DNA of 64,000 nucleotides from Sanguibacter keddieii DSM 10542 (GCF_000024925.1 NC_013521.1:1426001-1490000), one strand, 5' to 3'; shown: positions 17,561-26,272, counted from the stretch's first letter. Translations and numbers: made by a program. Notes: a model not told the origin generated them from the sequence alone.

Positions 17561-19155
17561 GCAGGGTCGTCGTCATCGGCGCAGGGATCGCAGGGCTGGC
17601 CACGGCGGCGCTCCTCGCCAGGGACGGGCACGACGTGGCCGTCCTCGAGAAGAACGACGTCACGGGCGGGCGCACCGGCTCCTGGGAGTCGGACGGCTTC
17701 CGCTTCGACACCGGACCCTCGTGGTACCTCATGCCCGAGGTCTTCGACCACTACTTCCGCCTGCTCGGCACGACGGCCGCCGAGCAGCTCGACCTGACCG
17801 TCCTCGACCCCGGGTACCGGGTGTTCGCCGAGGGTGCCGACGCGCCCGTCGACGTGAGCCCCGACCTCGAGACCAACGTCGCGACCTTCGAGTCGGTCGA
17901 GCCCGGGGCGGGGGAGCAGCTGCGGCGCTACCTCGAGTCCGCGCGCGAGACCTACGACGTCGCGACCGAGACCTTCCTCTACACCTCGTTCCAGTCCAAG
18001 GTGACCCTCGTCCGCAAGGACGTCGTCGCCCGGGCCGGACGCCTCGTGTCTCTGCTGCTGCGCCCGCTCGAGGGCTTCGTCGCGAAGTCCTTCCAGCACC
18101 GGACGCTCCGGCAGATCCTCGGCTACCCGGCCGTGTTCCTCGGCTCGTCGCCGGACCGCGCGCCGAGCATGTACCACCTGATGAGCCACCTCGACCTCGC
18201 CGACGGCGTCCAGTACCCGCAGGGCGGCTTCACGACGATCATCGACGCGATCGAGCGGCTCGCCCTCGCGGAGGGGGTCCAGGTCCGGACGGGCGCGACC
18301 GTCACGGAGATCGTCACCGCTCCGCTCGGCACGGCCGTCTCCGGGCGGCGCAGGACCGCCGGTCGACGCGGCCGTGCCGCCGTCAGCGCCGTCCGGTACA
18401 CGCTCGCCGACGGCACCGAGAAGACCGTCGACGCCGACGTCGTCGTGAGCGCCGCCGACCTGCACCACACCGAGACGGCACTCCTGCCCGCAGGGCTCCA
18501 GACGTACCCGGAGCGCTGGTGGGACTCGCGCGAGTCCGGCCCGGGCGCCGTGCTGGTCTACCTCGGGGTCGACGGCGAGCTCCCCGGGCTCGCGCACCAC
18601 TCGCTGTTCTTCACCGCCGACTGGCAGAAGAACTTCGACAGCATCTTCGGCGACCACCCCGTGGTGCCCGACCCGGCCTCGATCTACGTGTGCCGGCCCT
18701 CCGCGACCGACGCGTCGGTCGCCCCGGCGGGCTCTGAGAACCTCTTCATCCTGGTGCCGGTCCCGCCCGACCCGACCATCGGGGCGGGCGGCGTCGGCGG
18801 TGCCGGCGACCCGCTCGTCGAGAAGGCCGCTGACGCGGCGATCGCCCAGGTGGCTGAGTGGGCCGGTGTCCCGGACCTCGCCTCTCGCATCACGGTGCGC
18901 CGCACCGTCGGCCCCGCGGACTTCGTGTCCGACTTCAACTCGTGGTCCGGCGGTGCGCTCGGTCCTGCGCACACCTGGAAGCAGAGCGCCTTCCTGCGCG
19001 GCAGCAACGCCTCCGCGCTGGTCGACGGCCTGCTGTACGCCGGCGGGACCACCATCCCCGGCATCGGGCTGCCGATGTGCCTCATCAGCGCCGAGATCGC
19101 GCTCAAGAGGCTGCGCGGTGACACCTCGACGGGACCGCTGGCGGAACCGCTGTGA
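17557..19155 (+). CDS. crtI: Phytoene desaturase (CrtI type)
   Basis: 532 residues. The N-terminus VVVIGAGIAGLATAALLA with the following acidic residue and GGRTGS is the FAD-binding site; the C-terminus LLYAGGTTIPGIGLPMCLIS is the CrtI-family signature. The enzyme removes hydrogens from phytoene in four steps to give lycopene, at the membrane surface. A Gly/Arg-rich loop around residue 260 is longer than usual. AGAGG lies before the ATG, which overlaps the crtB stop; the crtYe GTG overlaps this stop. Confidence 0.94.
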   Translation: MSRVVVIGAGIAGLATAALLARDGHDVAVLEKNDVTGGRTGSWESDGFRFDTGPSWYLMPEVFDHYFRLLGTTAAEQLDLTVLDPGYRVFAEGADAPVDVSPDLETNVATFESVEPGAGEQLRRYLESARETYDVATETFLYTSFQSKVTLVRKDVVARAGRLVSLLLRPLEGFVAKSFQHRTLRQILGYPAVFLGSSPDRAPSMYHLMSHLDLADGVQYPQGGFTTIIDAIERLALAEGVQVRTGATVTEIVTAPLGTAVSGRRRTAGRRGRAAVSAVRYTLADGTEKTVDADVVVSAADLHHTETALLPAGLQTYPERWWDSRESGPGAVLVYLGVDGELPGLAHHSLFFTADWQKNFDSIFGDHPVVPDPASIYVCRPSATDASVAPAGSENLFILVPVPPDPTIGAGGVGGAGDPLVEKAADAAIAQVAEWAGVPDLASRITVRRTVGPADFVSDFNSWSGGALGPAHTWKQSAFLRGSNASALVDGLLYAGGTTIPGIGLPMCLISAEIALKRLRGDTSTGPLAEPL

Positions 19156-19487
19156 CGGGGTGGGAGTACTTCGGTGCGCTGCTGCTGTCCCTCGGTGCCA
19201 TGGTCCTCATGGACTACCGCTGGAAGCTGTTCTTCTGGGCCGACGCGCGCCGCGCCGGGATCGTGCTCGGCACGGGGATCGTCATGTTCTTGCTCTGGGA
19301 CGTCTCCGGGATCCTCTCGGGAGTGTTCTACCGGGGTGACAGCCCGGGGATGACCGGGCTCGAGATCGCCCCGGACTTCCCGCCCGAGGAGCTCGTGTTC
19401 ATCACCTTCCTCTGCTATCTCACGATGGTGCTGTTCTGCCTCGTGCGACGCTTCTTCATCACACCCGCAGGGGAGGGACGATCGTGA
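19152..19487 (+). CDS. crtYe: C50-carotenoid cyclase subunit, CrtYe/CrtYg type
   Basis: 111 residues with three membrane helices and the conserved DFPPEELVFITF stretch of the heterodimeric lycopene-cyclase domain family. With the next gene it forms the cyclase that closes the end rings of the C50 carotenoid after elongation. Whether rings are epsilon (decaprenoxanthin) or gamma (sarcinaxanthin) cannot be read from sequence alone. GTG start overlaps crtI by 4 bases; the partner start overlaps its stop. Confidence 0.86.
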   Translation: MTGWEYFGALLLSLGAMVLMDYRWKLFFWADARRAGIVLGTGIVMFLLWDVSGILSGVFYRGDSPGMTGLEIAPDFPPEELVFITFLCYLTMVLFCLVRRFFITPAGEGRS

Positions 19488-19840
19488 GCTACGCGCAGCT
19501 CAACCTCGTGTTCCTCGTGGTGGTCGCCGTCGCGACCGTGGTCCTCACCCGGCGCGCAGGCGTCGGCCCGCGCTGGTGGCAGGCGGTCGCCCTCGGCATC
19601 GTCGTGCTGTCCGTGCTGACGGTCATCTTCGACTCGCTGATGATCATGGCCGACCTGTTCCGGTACGAGGACGACCTCATGGTCGGGATCGTGCTGTGGT
19701 TGACGCCGGTCGAGGACCTCGCCTGGCCGATCGCCGCCGGTCTCCTGCTGCCGGCGCTGTGGACGTGGCTGGGGCGCAGAGGCACCCGAGAGGACACCCC
19801 GGGGCAGCAGGTCGAGCCAGGACGAGAGGACGCACGGTGA
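19484..19840 (+). CDS. crtYf: C50-carotenoid cyclase subunit, CrtYf/CrtYh type
   Basis: 118 residues, three membrane helices; LTPVEDLAWPI is the second-subunit counterpart of the Pro-Glu-Glu motif in its partner. Both subunits are needed for a working cyclase in known C50 producers. Its C-terminal 20 residues are polar and cytoplasmic. The GTG start overlaps the crtYe stop by 4 bases and the following elongase GTG overlaps its own stop, so translation of the set is probably coupled. Confidence 0.85.
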   Translation: MSYAQLNLVFLVVVAVATVVLTRRAGVGPRWWQAVALGIVVLSVLTVIFDSLMIMADLFRYEDDLMVGIVLWLTPVEDLAWPIAAGLLLPALWTWLGRRGTREDTPGQQVEPGREDAR

Positions 19841-20793
19841 GCACCCCGACGAGCAGCACCCCGCAGACGCCCAGCGCCGCGCGCGCATCGGCCGGGTCGG
19901 TCGTCGCCTCGGTGGTCGGGTCCTCTCGACCGATCAGCTGGATCAACACGGCCTACCCCTTCGCCGCCGCGTACCTCATGAGCGGTGGCGGCATCACGGC
20001 GACCTTCGTCGTCGGGACGCTGTACTTCCTCATCCCGTACAACCTGCTCATGTACGGGATCAACGACGTGTTCGACTACGAGTCCGACCTCCGCAACCCG
20101 CGGAAGGGCGGCGTCGAGGGGATCGTCCTCGACCGGCGCATGCACCGGGTGACCCTGTGGTCGGCCGTGCTGAGCAACCTGCCGTTCCTGGTGTTCCTGG
20201 TCGCCGTCGCGCTCGCCTGGCCGGGCCTGGGCGCGCCGGACGAGATCAGCCCGGTCGCCTGCCTCGTCACCCTCGCGGTGAGCGTCTTCGCGGTCGTCGC
20301 GTACTCCGCGCCCGGCCTGCGGTTCAAGGAGCGACCGGTCCTCGACTCGCTCACCTCCAGCACGCACTTCGTCAGCCCTGCTGTCGTCGGGCTGGTGTAC
20401 GCGGGCTCGTCGTTCTCCGCACCCGTGGTCTTCACGCTCGCCGCGTTCTTCCTGTGGGGCGTCGCCTCGCAGGCCTTCGGAGCCGTCCAGGACATCGAGG
20501 CAGACCGCGAGGCGGACATCGCCTCGATCGGCACCGTGTTCGGCGCGTCGAGGACCGTGCTCTTCGCGATGGCCGCCTACGCCGCGTCGGCGCTGCTGAT
20601 GACCGGCGCCGGCTGGCCGGGCGTGCTCGCAGCCGTGGTGCCCGTGCTCTACCTGGTGAACATCGCGCCGTACCGGTCGCTGAGCGACGCGGACTGCGAG
20701 CGGGCCAACGCGGGGTGGAAGCGGTTCCTGTGGCTCAACATCGTCTCCGGGTTCCTCATCACCCAGTTGCTCATCTGGATCGCCCTCCGGTAG
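19837..20793 (+). CDS. crtEb: Lycopene elongase, UbiA-type prenyltransferase
   Basis: 318 residues, about eight membrane helices. The two Asp-rich motifs of UbiA prenyltransferases are N76-DVFDYESD and D219-IEADREAD. In C50 pathways this enzyme adds C5 dimethylallyl units to both ends of lycopene, giving flavuxanthin-like products that the CrtYe/CrtYf cyclase then closes. It is the last gene of the overlapping series; the TRIC-like gene begins only 10 bases later and may be co-transcribed. Confidence 0.9.
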   Translation: MSTPTSSTPQTPSAARASAGSVVASVVGSSRPISWINTAYPFAAAYLMSGGGITATFVVGTLYFLIPYNLLMYGINDVFDYESDLRNPRKGGVEGIVLDRRMHRVTLWSAVLSNLPFLVFLVAVALAWPGLGAPDEISPVACLVTLAVSVFAVVAYSAPGLRFKERPVLDSLTSSTHFVSPAVVGLVYAGSSFSAPVVFTLAAFFLWGVASQAFGAVQDIEADREADIASIGTVFGASRTVLFAMAAYAASALLMTGAGWPGVLAAVVPVLYLVNIAPYRSLSDADCERANAGWKRFLWLNIVSGFLITQLLIWIALR

Positions 20794-20803
20794 ACCTGCG
20801 TCC

Positions 20804-21439
20804 ATGCCCTCCGCCACGACCGTCCTGGTGTCCCTCGACCTCGTGGGGACCGCGGCCTTCGCCATCAACGGCGCGATGACCGCGGTACGCACGGCACGGC
20901 TCGACATCGTCGGGATCGTCACCCTCGGCATGATCACCGCGCTCGGTGGCGGGTTCATCCGCGACATCCTGCTCGACGACCTGCCGCCGACCACCTTCCT
21001 CGACGGGCGGTACCTGGCGGTCGCGGCGTGCGGCGGGCTCATCGCCTTCGTGCTCGGGCAGCGGCTCGAGAAGCTCGCGACGCCCATCAACGTCCTCGAC
21101 GCCGCAGGGCTGAGCCTCTTCGCGGTGACCGGCACCCTCAAGGGCCTCGAGTGGGGGCTCGGGGCGACGCAGGCCATCATCCTCGGCGGTGTCACCGCCG
21201 TCGGTGGTGGCACGCTGCGCGACATCATGGTGCGGCAGGTCCCCGCCGTGCTGCACTCCGGGCTCTACGCCATCCCCGCGCTCGTCGCCGCCGGGCTGAC
21301 AGCGGCCTTCGACGCCGGCGGCCTCGCCCTGCTCCCGTGGACCGTGGTCGCCGCGGCCGTCTGCTTCGCGATCCGTCTGGTCGGCGTCCGCTACGACCTG
21401 CACGCACCCCGCCCCCGGGACATGAAGAGCCGCGACTGA
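20804..21439 (+). CDS. TRIC-type cation channel family protein (YadS/UPF0126)
   Basis: 211 residues with seven predicted helices. Two repeats each contain a Gly-rich kinked helix: GGGFIRD at 48-54 and GGGTLRD at 134-140, the fingerprint of the trimeric intracellular cation channel fold found in bacteria. Prokaryotic members conduct potassium and sodium in vitro; their physiological role is unclear. The gene follows crtEb at 10 bases, so it may ride on the carotenoid transcript without a functional link. Confidence 0.87.
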   Translation: MPSATTVLVSLDLVGTAAFAINGAMTAVRTARLDIVGIVTLGMITALGGGFIRDILLDDLPPTTFLDGRYLAVAACGGLIAFVLGQRLEKLATPINVLDAAGLSLFAVTGTLKGLEWGLGATQAIILGGVTAVGGGTLRDIMVRQVPAVLHSGLYAIPALVAAGLTAAFDAGGLALLPWTVVAAAVCFAIRLVGVRYDLHAPRPRDMKSRD

Positions 21440-21466
21440 GATCTCCCGCAGGGTACGGTCGTGCGG

Positions 21467-21472
21467 TAGTGT
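21467..21472 (+). promoter_or_regulatory. Possible -10 element for the ABC permease gene
   Basis: TAGTGT fits TANNNT and would place the transcript start a few bases before the ATG at 21484. No ribosome site is seen. Confidence 0.25.
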
Positions 21473-21483
21473 GACCGGTCCTC

Positions 21484-22287
21484 ATGCACCCCTGGAGCAC
21501 GTACACCGTCTTCGCCGCGCTCGGTTTCCGGCGCTATTCGGCGTACCGTCTGGCGACCGCGGCGGGGGCCTTCACCAACACGGTCTTCGGGCTGCTGCGG
21601 GCCCCGATCACCATGGCCGTCATCGGTGCCGCAGGCGGAGAGCTCGCGGGGTACGGGGCTCTCGAGGGCGCCACCTACGCCTGGCTCACGCAGGCCGTGC
21701 TCACCCCGGTCAACGTGTGGACGTGGGACGAGCTCGCGCAGCGCATCCGCAGCGGTGACATCGCCGTCGACCTCGCCCGCCCGGTCGACCTCCAGGGGGC
21801 CTACCTCGCGGCCGACCTCGGGCGCGCCGCCTTCCAGGTGCTGCCGCGCGGCCTCCCGCCGCTGCTCGTCGGGGCCCTCGTCACCGGGCTCGCGATGCCC
21901 ACGACCGCGCTCCCGTACGTCCTCGGGCTCCTCGCGCTGACGCTCGGCGTCTGCGTCTCCTTCGCCCTGCGGTGGTTGGTGAACCTCGCGGCCTTCTGGC
22001 TCGTCGAGCTGCGCGGTGTGCTGACGCTCCACATGGTCGCGGTCGGCGCGCTGAGCGGGCTGACAGTGCCGGTGCACTGGTTCCCGGACTGGCTCGCGCG
22101 CATCGCGGCGGCGTCGCCCTTCCCGTCGATGATCCAGGCGCCGGTCGACGTGCTGACCGGTCGGGTCGAGGGTGTCGAGGCCCTCGGTGTCATCGGCGTG
22201 CAGGCCGCGTGGTGCCTCGGGCTGCTGCTCGTGGGGCGTGCGGTCCTGGCACGCGGTGTCCGCAGGCTGGTGGTGCAGGGTGGCTGA
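21484..22287 (+). CDS. ABC-2 family transporter permease (first subunit)
   Basis: 267 residues with six predicted membrane helices. The short cytoplasmic stretch WDELAQRIRSGDIAVDLARPVD after the second helix is characteristic of the ABC2_membrane_6 permeases that work as pairs with one ATPase. The substrate of this exporter type is unknown, though some relatives move lipids, drugs or daunorubicin-like compounds. First of three genes, permease-permease-ATPase; the second overlaps its end by 8 bases. Confidence 0.82.
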   Translation: MHPWSTYTVFAALGFRRYSAYRLATAAGAFTNTVFGLLRAPITMAVIGAAGGELAGYGALEGATYAWLTQAVLTPVNVWTWDELAQRIRSGDIAVDLARPVDLQGAYLAADLGRAAFQVLPRGLPPLLVGALVTGLAMPTTALPYVLGLLALTLGVCVSFALRWLVNLAAFWLVELRGVLTLHMVAVGALSGLTVPVHWFPDWLARIAAASPFPSMIQAPVDVLTGRVEGVEALGVIGVQAAWCLGLLLVGRAVLARGVRRLVVQGG

Positions 22288-23080
22288 TCTCGCCCCGTAC
22301 CGCGCGCTCCTCTCGTCGCGGATCCGCTCGCAGCTCGCGTACCGGAGGTCCTTCGCGCTCGACGTCGCCGGGTCGGCCGGGGTCGGGCTCCTCGAGTTCC
22401 TCGCGGTGTACGTGATCTTCACGAACGTCACCGAGCTCGGTGGGCTCGACTTCGCCGCCGCGGCGCTCGTCTTCGCCTTCGCGAACCTCGGGTTCTCGCT
22501 CGCGGACATCGTCGTCGGGCACGTGGACGCGCTGCCCACCTACCTGCGCTCGGGGACGCTCGACGCCTTCCTGCTGCGGCCGCTGTCCGTCCTGGGGCAG
22601 CTGGTGACCAGCGACGTCCAGCTCCGCAGGCTGGGGCGCTGCGCGGTGGGTGTCGCGATCCTCGCGGTCGCGCTGCCGCAGGCCGGGATCGACTGGGACT
22701 GGCAGGCGGTGCTGCTCGTGGTGGCGATCCCGCTCGTCGGGGCCGCGATCTTCGCGGCGGTGTTCGTCGCGGCGGCGGCCGCCCAGTTCTGGCTCGTCGA
22801 CGGCGCCGAGTTCACCAACGCCTTCGTCTACGGGGGCTCGAACGCCGCGTCGTACCCGACGTCGGTCTTCACCACGCCCCTGCGCGCGGTCGTGACCCTC
22901 GTGCTGCCCGCGGCATTCACCGCCTACCTGCCGACGCTGCTGCTGATCGGCGAGCCCGGCCCCGCGTGGACGCCCGCGTGGCTCGGGTGGTTCGCCCCGC
23001 TGGCCGCGGTCCTCGCCTGGGCCGTCGCCCTCACCGGCTGGAAGGCCGGCCTCCGCCACTACACAGGGACAGGATCATGA
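22280..23080 (+). CDS. ABC-2 family transporter permease (second subunit)
   Basis: 266 residues, about six membrane helices. HVDALPTYLRSGTLDAFLLRPLSVLGQL matches the RSGxLDxxLLRP segment found in the second subunit of this transporter type. It should form a heterodimeric channel with the preceding permease. GTG start lies inside the end of the first permease gene; its own stop overlaps the ATPase start by 4 bases. Confidence 0.82.
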   Translation: MADLAPYRALLSSRIRSQLAYRRSFALDVAGSAGVGLLEFLAVYVIFTNVTELGGLDFAAAALVFAFANLGFSLADIVVGHVDALPTYLRSGTLDAFLLRPLSVLGQLVTSDVQLRRLGRCAVGVAILAVALPQAGIDWDWQAVLLVVAIPLVGAAIFAAVFVAAAAAQFWLVDGAEFTNAFVYGGSNAASYPTSVFTTPLRAVVTLVLPAAFTAYLPTLLLIGEPGPAWTPAWLGWFAPLAAVLAWAVALTGWKAGLRHYTGTGS

Positions 23081-24102
23081 CCGAGCCGATCATCGACGTC
23101 GCCGGGCTCTCGCGGGACTTCCGCGTCCGGACCCCGGCAGGGCGCCTGCGCCGGACGACCCGTACCGTCCACGCAGTCCGCGACCTCACCTTCTCCGTGG
23201 CCGAGGGGGCTGCCGTCGGGTACATCGGTGCGAACGGCGCCGGGAAGTCGACGACCATCAAGATGCTCACCGGGATCCTCGTGCCGACCGCCGGGACGGC
23301 CCGCACCTGCGGGAGGGTGCCGCACCAGGAGCGGCGCGACCTCGCCCGCGAGATCGGTGTCGTGTTCGGGCAGCGGACCCAGCTGTGGTGGGACCTCCCG
23401 CTGCACGAGTCGTACCGGGCGCTGGCTGCCGTCCACCGGCTGCCCGCGGACCGTGCGGCTCGGCGGCAGGCCGAGCTGGTCGACCGGCTGGACCTCGGGG
23501 AGTTCCTCGAGACACCCGTCCGCCAGCTCTCGCTCGGGCAGCGGATCCGTGGCGAGATCGCGGCGGCGCTGCTGCACTCGCCGCGGCTGCTGGTCCTCGA
23601 CGAGCCGACCATCGGCCTCGACGTGCTCAGCAAGGAGCGGCTCCGCGGGTTCCTCGTCGAGGAGCGTGCCGCGCACGGCACGTCGCTGCTGCTCACCACG
23701 CACGACATGGACGACGTCCAGCGGCTCACCGAGCGGGTCCTCGTGGTCGACCGCGGGAGCATGGCCTTCGACGGGACGCTCGCCAGGCTCGTCGACAGGG
23801 TCGGGGCGCAGCGGGTCGTGGTGGTGGACCTCGTCAGCGGGGCAGGCGGGTCCGGTGCCGGCGCTGCCGGTGCCGGGAGCAGCGGTGGCGTTCCGGGGGT
23901 GCCGGACCTGCAGGGGATCCCGGGGACCGAGCTCGTGTCGGTCGAGGCGGACGGCCTGCGCCAGCGGCTCGCCTTCGCGCCCGGGATCACGACGGCTGCC
24001 GAGGTGATCGCGGAGGTGGCTGCGCGAGCGACGATCCGCGACGTCGCCATCGAGGAGCCCGACATCGAGGACGTGGTCCGGAGGCTGTACCTGTCGCAGT
24101 GA
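23077..24102 (+). CDS. ABC transporter ATP-binding protein
   Basis: 341 residues. Walker A GANGAGKST at 51-59, the Q-loop region FGQRTQLWWDLP that marks partners of paired ABC-2 permeases, signature LSLGQRIRGE and Walker B LLVLDEPT, followed by the H-loop TTHDMDDV. The C-terminal 90 residues are an accessory domain with a Gly/Ala/Ser-rich insert (about 255-275). It powers the two permeases encoded just upstream. Confidence 0.92.
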   Translation: MTEPIIDVAGLSRDFRVRTPAGRLRRTTRTVHAVRDLTFSVAEGAAVGYIGANGAGKSTTIKMLTGILVPTAGTARTCGRVPHQERRDLAREIGVVFGQRTQLWWDLPLHESYRALAAVHRLPADRAARRQAELVDRLDLGEFLETPVRQLSLGQRIRGEIAAALLHSPRLLVLDEPTIGLDVLSKERLRGFLVEERAAHGTSLLLTTHDMDDVQRLTERVLVVDRGSMAFDGTLARLVDRVGAQRVVVVDLVSGAGGSGAGAAGAGSSGGVPGVPDLQGIPGTELVSVEADGLRQRLAFAPGITTAAEVIAEVAARATIRDVAIEEPDIEDVVRRLYLSQ

Positions 24103-24158
24103 CCGAGGGTGTGCGATGCGGCGGGAGGATCTTCGACCGACGCCGCACTCCACTAGAT

Positions 24159-24176
24159 CGTAGAAACGTTCTGACG
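24159..24176. promoter_or_regulatory. Dyad, candidate operator for the HTH regulator
   Basis: CGTAGAAACGTTCTGACG is symmetric at 12 of 18 positions (CGT, 3 bases, AACGTT, 3 bases, ACG) and abuts the candidate -10 of the regulator gene, as expected for an autoregulated repressor. Confidence 0.45.
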
Positions 24177-24182
24177 TAGCGT
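24177..24182 (+). promoter_or_regulatory. Candidate leaderless -10 element for the HTH gene
   Basis: TAGCGT ends 6 bases before the ATG at 24189; the dyad lies immediately upstream. Confidence 0.45.
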
Positions 24183-24188
24183 GGTGGC

Positions 24189-24755
24189 ATGGCACACGAC
24201 ATGGACGCGCTGCTGCGCACCCTCCAGGCACTCGACGACAGGGTCTCCGCGCTCGAGCGCGCGCCCCGGCCCACCGCGGAGGCCGGGCCTGCGCACGAGG
24301 TCGGGACGGCAGGCGTCGGTGCGACGCCCGGACCCTCCGACACCTTCTGGGCTCTCGACGGGCTGCGTGCTCGCCGCCCAGAGCACCCCACCACCGAGGA
24401 CGGGTCCGTGATGCTCACCGGCTCCGTGACCCTGCCCGACGGCACCCCCGTCGAGTGGCAGCAGGGCGCAGGCACCGCAGGCCTCCTGGAGGTCGACTGG
24501 ACCGACCGCGCCGCGGCCCTCGCGGCCCTCGGCCACCCGGTGCGGGTCGAGCTGCTGCGCCACGTGCTCTCCGGCACCCGGGCGACCGCCGACCTCGCCG
24601 CGATCGACTCCCTCGGCACGACCGGTCAGCTGCACCACCACCTGCGCCAGCTGCTCACTGCCGGATGGTTGCGGCAGGCAGGGCGAGGGACGTACGAGGT
24701 GCCGCCGAGGCGCGTCGTCCCGCTCCTCGTCTGCCTCGTGGCGGTCGAGCGATGA
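24189..24755 (+). CDS. ArsR-like winged-helix regulator
   Basis: 188 residues. The C-terminal 85 form an ArsR-like winged helix: AALAALGHPVRVELLRHVL, ATADLAAIDSLGTTGQLHHHLRQLLTAGWL and a short wing. The N-terminal half starts with a short coiled-coil-like stretch (DALLRTLQALDDRVSALER) and then a mostly strand-like region of unknown fold. The M23 peptidase gene starts in its stop codon, so the two are translated together and probably work on one process, such as sensing and remodelling of the wall. Autoregulation is suggested by the upstream dyad. Confidence 0.8.
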   Translation: MAHDMDALLRTLQALDDRVSALERAPRPTAEAGPAHEVGTAGVGATPGPSDTFWALDGLRARRPEHPTTEDGSVMLTGSVTLPDGTPVEWQQGAGTAGLLEVDWTDRAAALAALGHPVRVELLRHVLSGTRATADLAAIDSLGTTGQLHHHLRQLLTAGWLRQAGRGTYEVPPRRVVPLLVCLVAVER

Positions 24756-25597
24756 GCGCGGCCCTGGCGGTCTACAGGGTCCGCATGCCGCTCCTGCTCG
24801 GTTCGGCGGTGACGATCATCGCGGCGACCGTGCTGTCCCTCGCGCTGCCGGACGGCCCCGTCGCCTCCGTGGTCGGGGTGCTGCCACTGGTGGGAGTGGT
24901 CGGGATGCTGGTCGCGTTCTCATCCTCCCTACCTGCCGCCCGTCATCTTCCGGCAGGGGAGCCCGTCGTGGTGCGGTCGCCCGTCGTCGGACGGTGGGCT
25001 GCACTCAACAGCCCGGCGACCAAGGTCCCGAGCCACGGGGTGCGCGCCTACGGCCAGGCCTACGCGATCGACCTCGTCCACGAGCCTCTCGACCAGGACC
25101 GCCCGGAGTTCGGCTCCGGTGCCGCGATGCGCGACGTCGCGGACTACCCGGCCTTCGGGCAGGACGTGCGGGCGATGGTCGACGGCGTCGTCGTCACCGC
25201 GCACGACCGTCAGCGGGACCACCGCGCACGCTCCTCGATGGCCGCGGTCGTCTACATGATGGCCGAGGGGATGCTGCGCGAGCTCGGCGGGCCGCGGTTC
25301 ATCATCGGCAACCACGTGGTGATCCGCACCGACGACGGCGTGTTCGCCCTCGTCGCCCACCTGCAGCGCGGCTCCGTGGCCGTGCGGGAGGGGGAGAGGG
25401 TGCAGGCCGGTCAACGCATCGGGTCGTGCGGGAACTCGGGCAACAGCAGCGAGCCGCACGTCCACGCCCACCTCATGGACCGCAGGTCCGCATGGACCGG
25501 TCAGGGGCTCCCGATCGCGTTTACCGACGTGGCCGTCGAGGACGCCGCACCGGGCGTCGGGCTCCCGGGCAACGGCGAGCACATGACGGTCCGGTAG
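24752..25597 (+). CDS. Membrane-anchored M23-family metallopeptidase
   Basis: 281 residues. Two membrane helices occupy residues 12-60; the rest should lie outside. Zinc ligands are visible as the His and Asp of SHGVRAYGQAYAID and the last His of EPHVHAHLMD, after GNSGNSSEPH, the usual LytM/M23 layout. It probably cleaves peptide bridges in peptidoglycan or a similar peptide. It overlaps the HTH gene by 4 bases. No cell-wall-binding domain is present. Confidence 0.86.
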   Translation: MSAALAVYRVRMPLLLGSAVTIIAATVLSLALPDGPVASVVGVLPLVGVVGMLVAFSSSLPAARHLPAGEPVVVRSPVVGRWAALNSPATKVPSHGVRAYGQAYAIDLVHEPLDQDRPEFGSGAAMRDVADYPAFGQDVRAMVDGVVVTAHDRQRDHRARSSMAAVVYMMAEGMLRELGGPRFIIGNHVVIRTDDGVFALVAHLQRGSVAVREGERVQAGQRIGSCGNSGNSSEPHVHAHLMDRRSAWTGQGLPIAFTDVAVEDAAPGVGLPGNGEHMTVR

Positions 25598-25711
25598 CGG
25601 CGAGCACCGTGGTGCGGAGGTGCCGTCGTCGTCCTGGTGACGCCTTGCGGCCTCGGCGGACCCGGGCGATCCTGGGAAGCCCCCACCGCCACACCCGACG
25701 GACGGAGACCC

Positions 25712-25951
25712 GTGGACCTGGCCGAGATCTTCCGCTGGCTCGGCGCTGCCGTGCTGCTCGTGGTCACCGTCGTGCTCGTCGTCAAGGGCGTGCGGCTGAT
25801 GTCGCGGGCAGGCCGCTCTGACTTCGCCGAGCAGTTCCCGGACCGTGAGCGGCTCGACGTCCAGGGGGAGGGGTTCCGCACGCTCATGCTCGCCGCCTTC
25901 GCGCTCCTCGCGTCAGCCGGGGTGGCCGTGCTGCCGGGCCTTGCGGCCTGA
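25712..25951 (+). CDS. Small two-helix membrane protein, unknown function
   Basis: 79 residues, not recognised. Hydrophobic segments lie at about 12-28 and 58-78, joined by a charged loop (RSDFAEQFPDRERLDVQGEG), so both ends probably face outside. The GTG at 25712 is chosen because ACGGAGA precedes it; the frame is open further upstream. It converges on the next gene with a shared hairpin. Confidence 0.55.
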   Translation: MDLAEIFRWLGAAVLLVVTVVLVVKGVRLMSRAGRSDFAEQFPDRERLDVQGEGFRTLMLAAFALLASAGVAVLPGLAA

Positions 25952-25960
25952 CCTCAGCTC

Positions 25961-26001
25961 CTGAGGGTCTCAGCGGCGCTACTCGCCCTGGTGACCCTCA
26001 G
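25961..26001. terminator. Candidate two-way terminator between convergent genes
   Basis: Perfect 9-base arms CTGAGGGTC (25961-25969) and GACCCTCAG (25993-26001) flank the ends of the two convergent small genes. A nested smaller hairpin starts at 25952. Confidence 0.4.
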
Positions 26002-26272
26002 ACGCCGGCCAGGGCCGGCGCTGCTCCGCGATCCGACGCTCCCGTGCCTGGCGGTCCTGCTCCTCGCCGCGCCGCCGGAGCTCGGCACCCATCATGGACG
26101 CACCGAACGTGACGCAGGTCAGTCCCAGGAACCAGGCCGCGACCGGACCGTCGAAGAAGATGTAGAGCACGGTGACCCCGACCCCGACGGCGAACAGCAG
26201 GGCACCGAGCCGCACCCGTGCGCGTGGGGACAGCTGTGCGTACCGCTCTCTCAGCGGCGTCGTCGTGCTCAT
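25979..26272 (-). CDS. Small membrane protein, unknown function
   Basis: 97 residues. A basic N-terminus (RERYAQLSPRARVRLG) leads into two hydrophobic helices at about 22-40 and 44-63, followed by a highly charged tail (RRRGEEQDRQARERR) that is probably helical and cytoplasmic. No family recognised. GGGAGGAC precedes the ATG at 26272, which fixes the start. Confidence 0.6.
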   Translation of the reverse strand: MSTTTPLRERYAQLSPRARVRLGALLFAVGVGVTVLYIFFDGPVAAWFLGLTCVTFGASMMGAELRRRGEEQDRQARERRIAEQRRPWPASEGHQGE

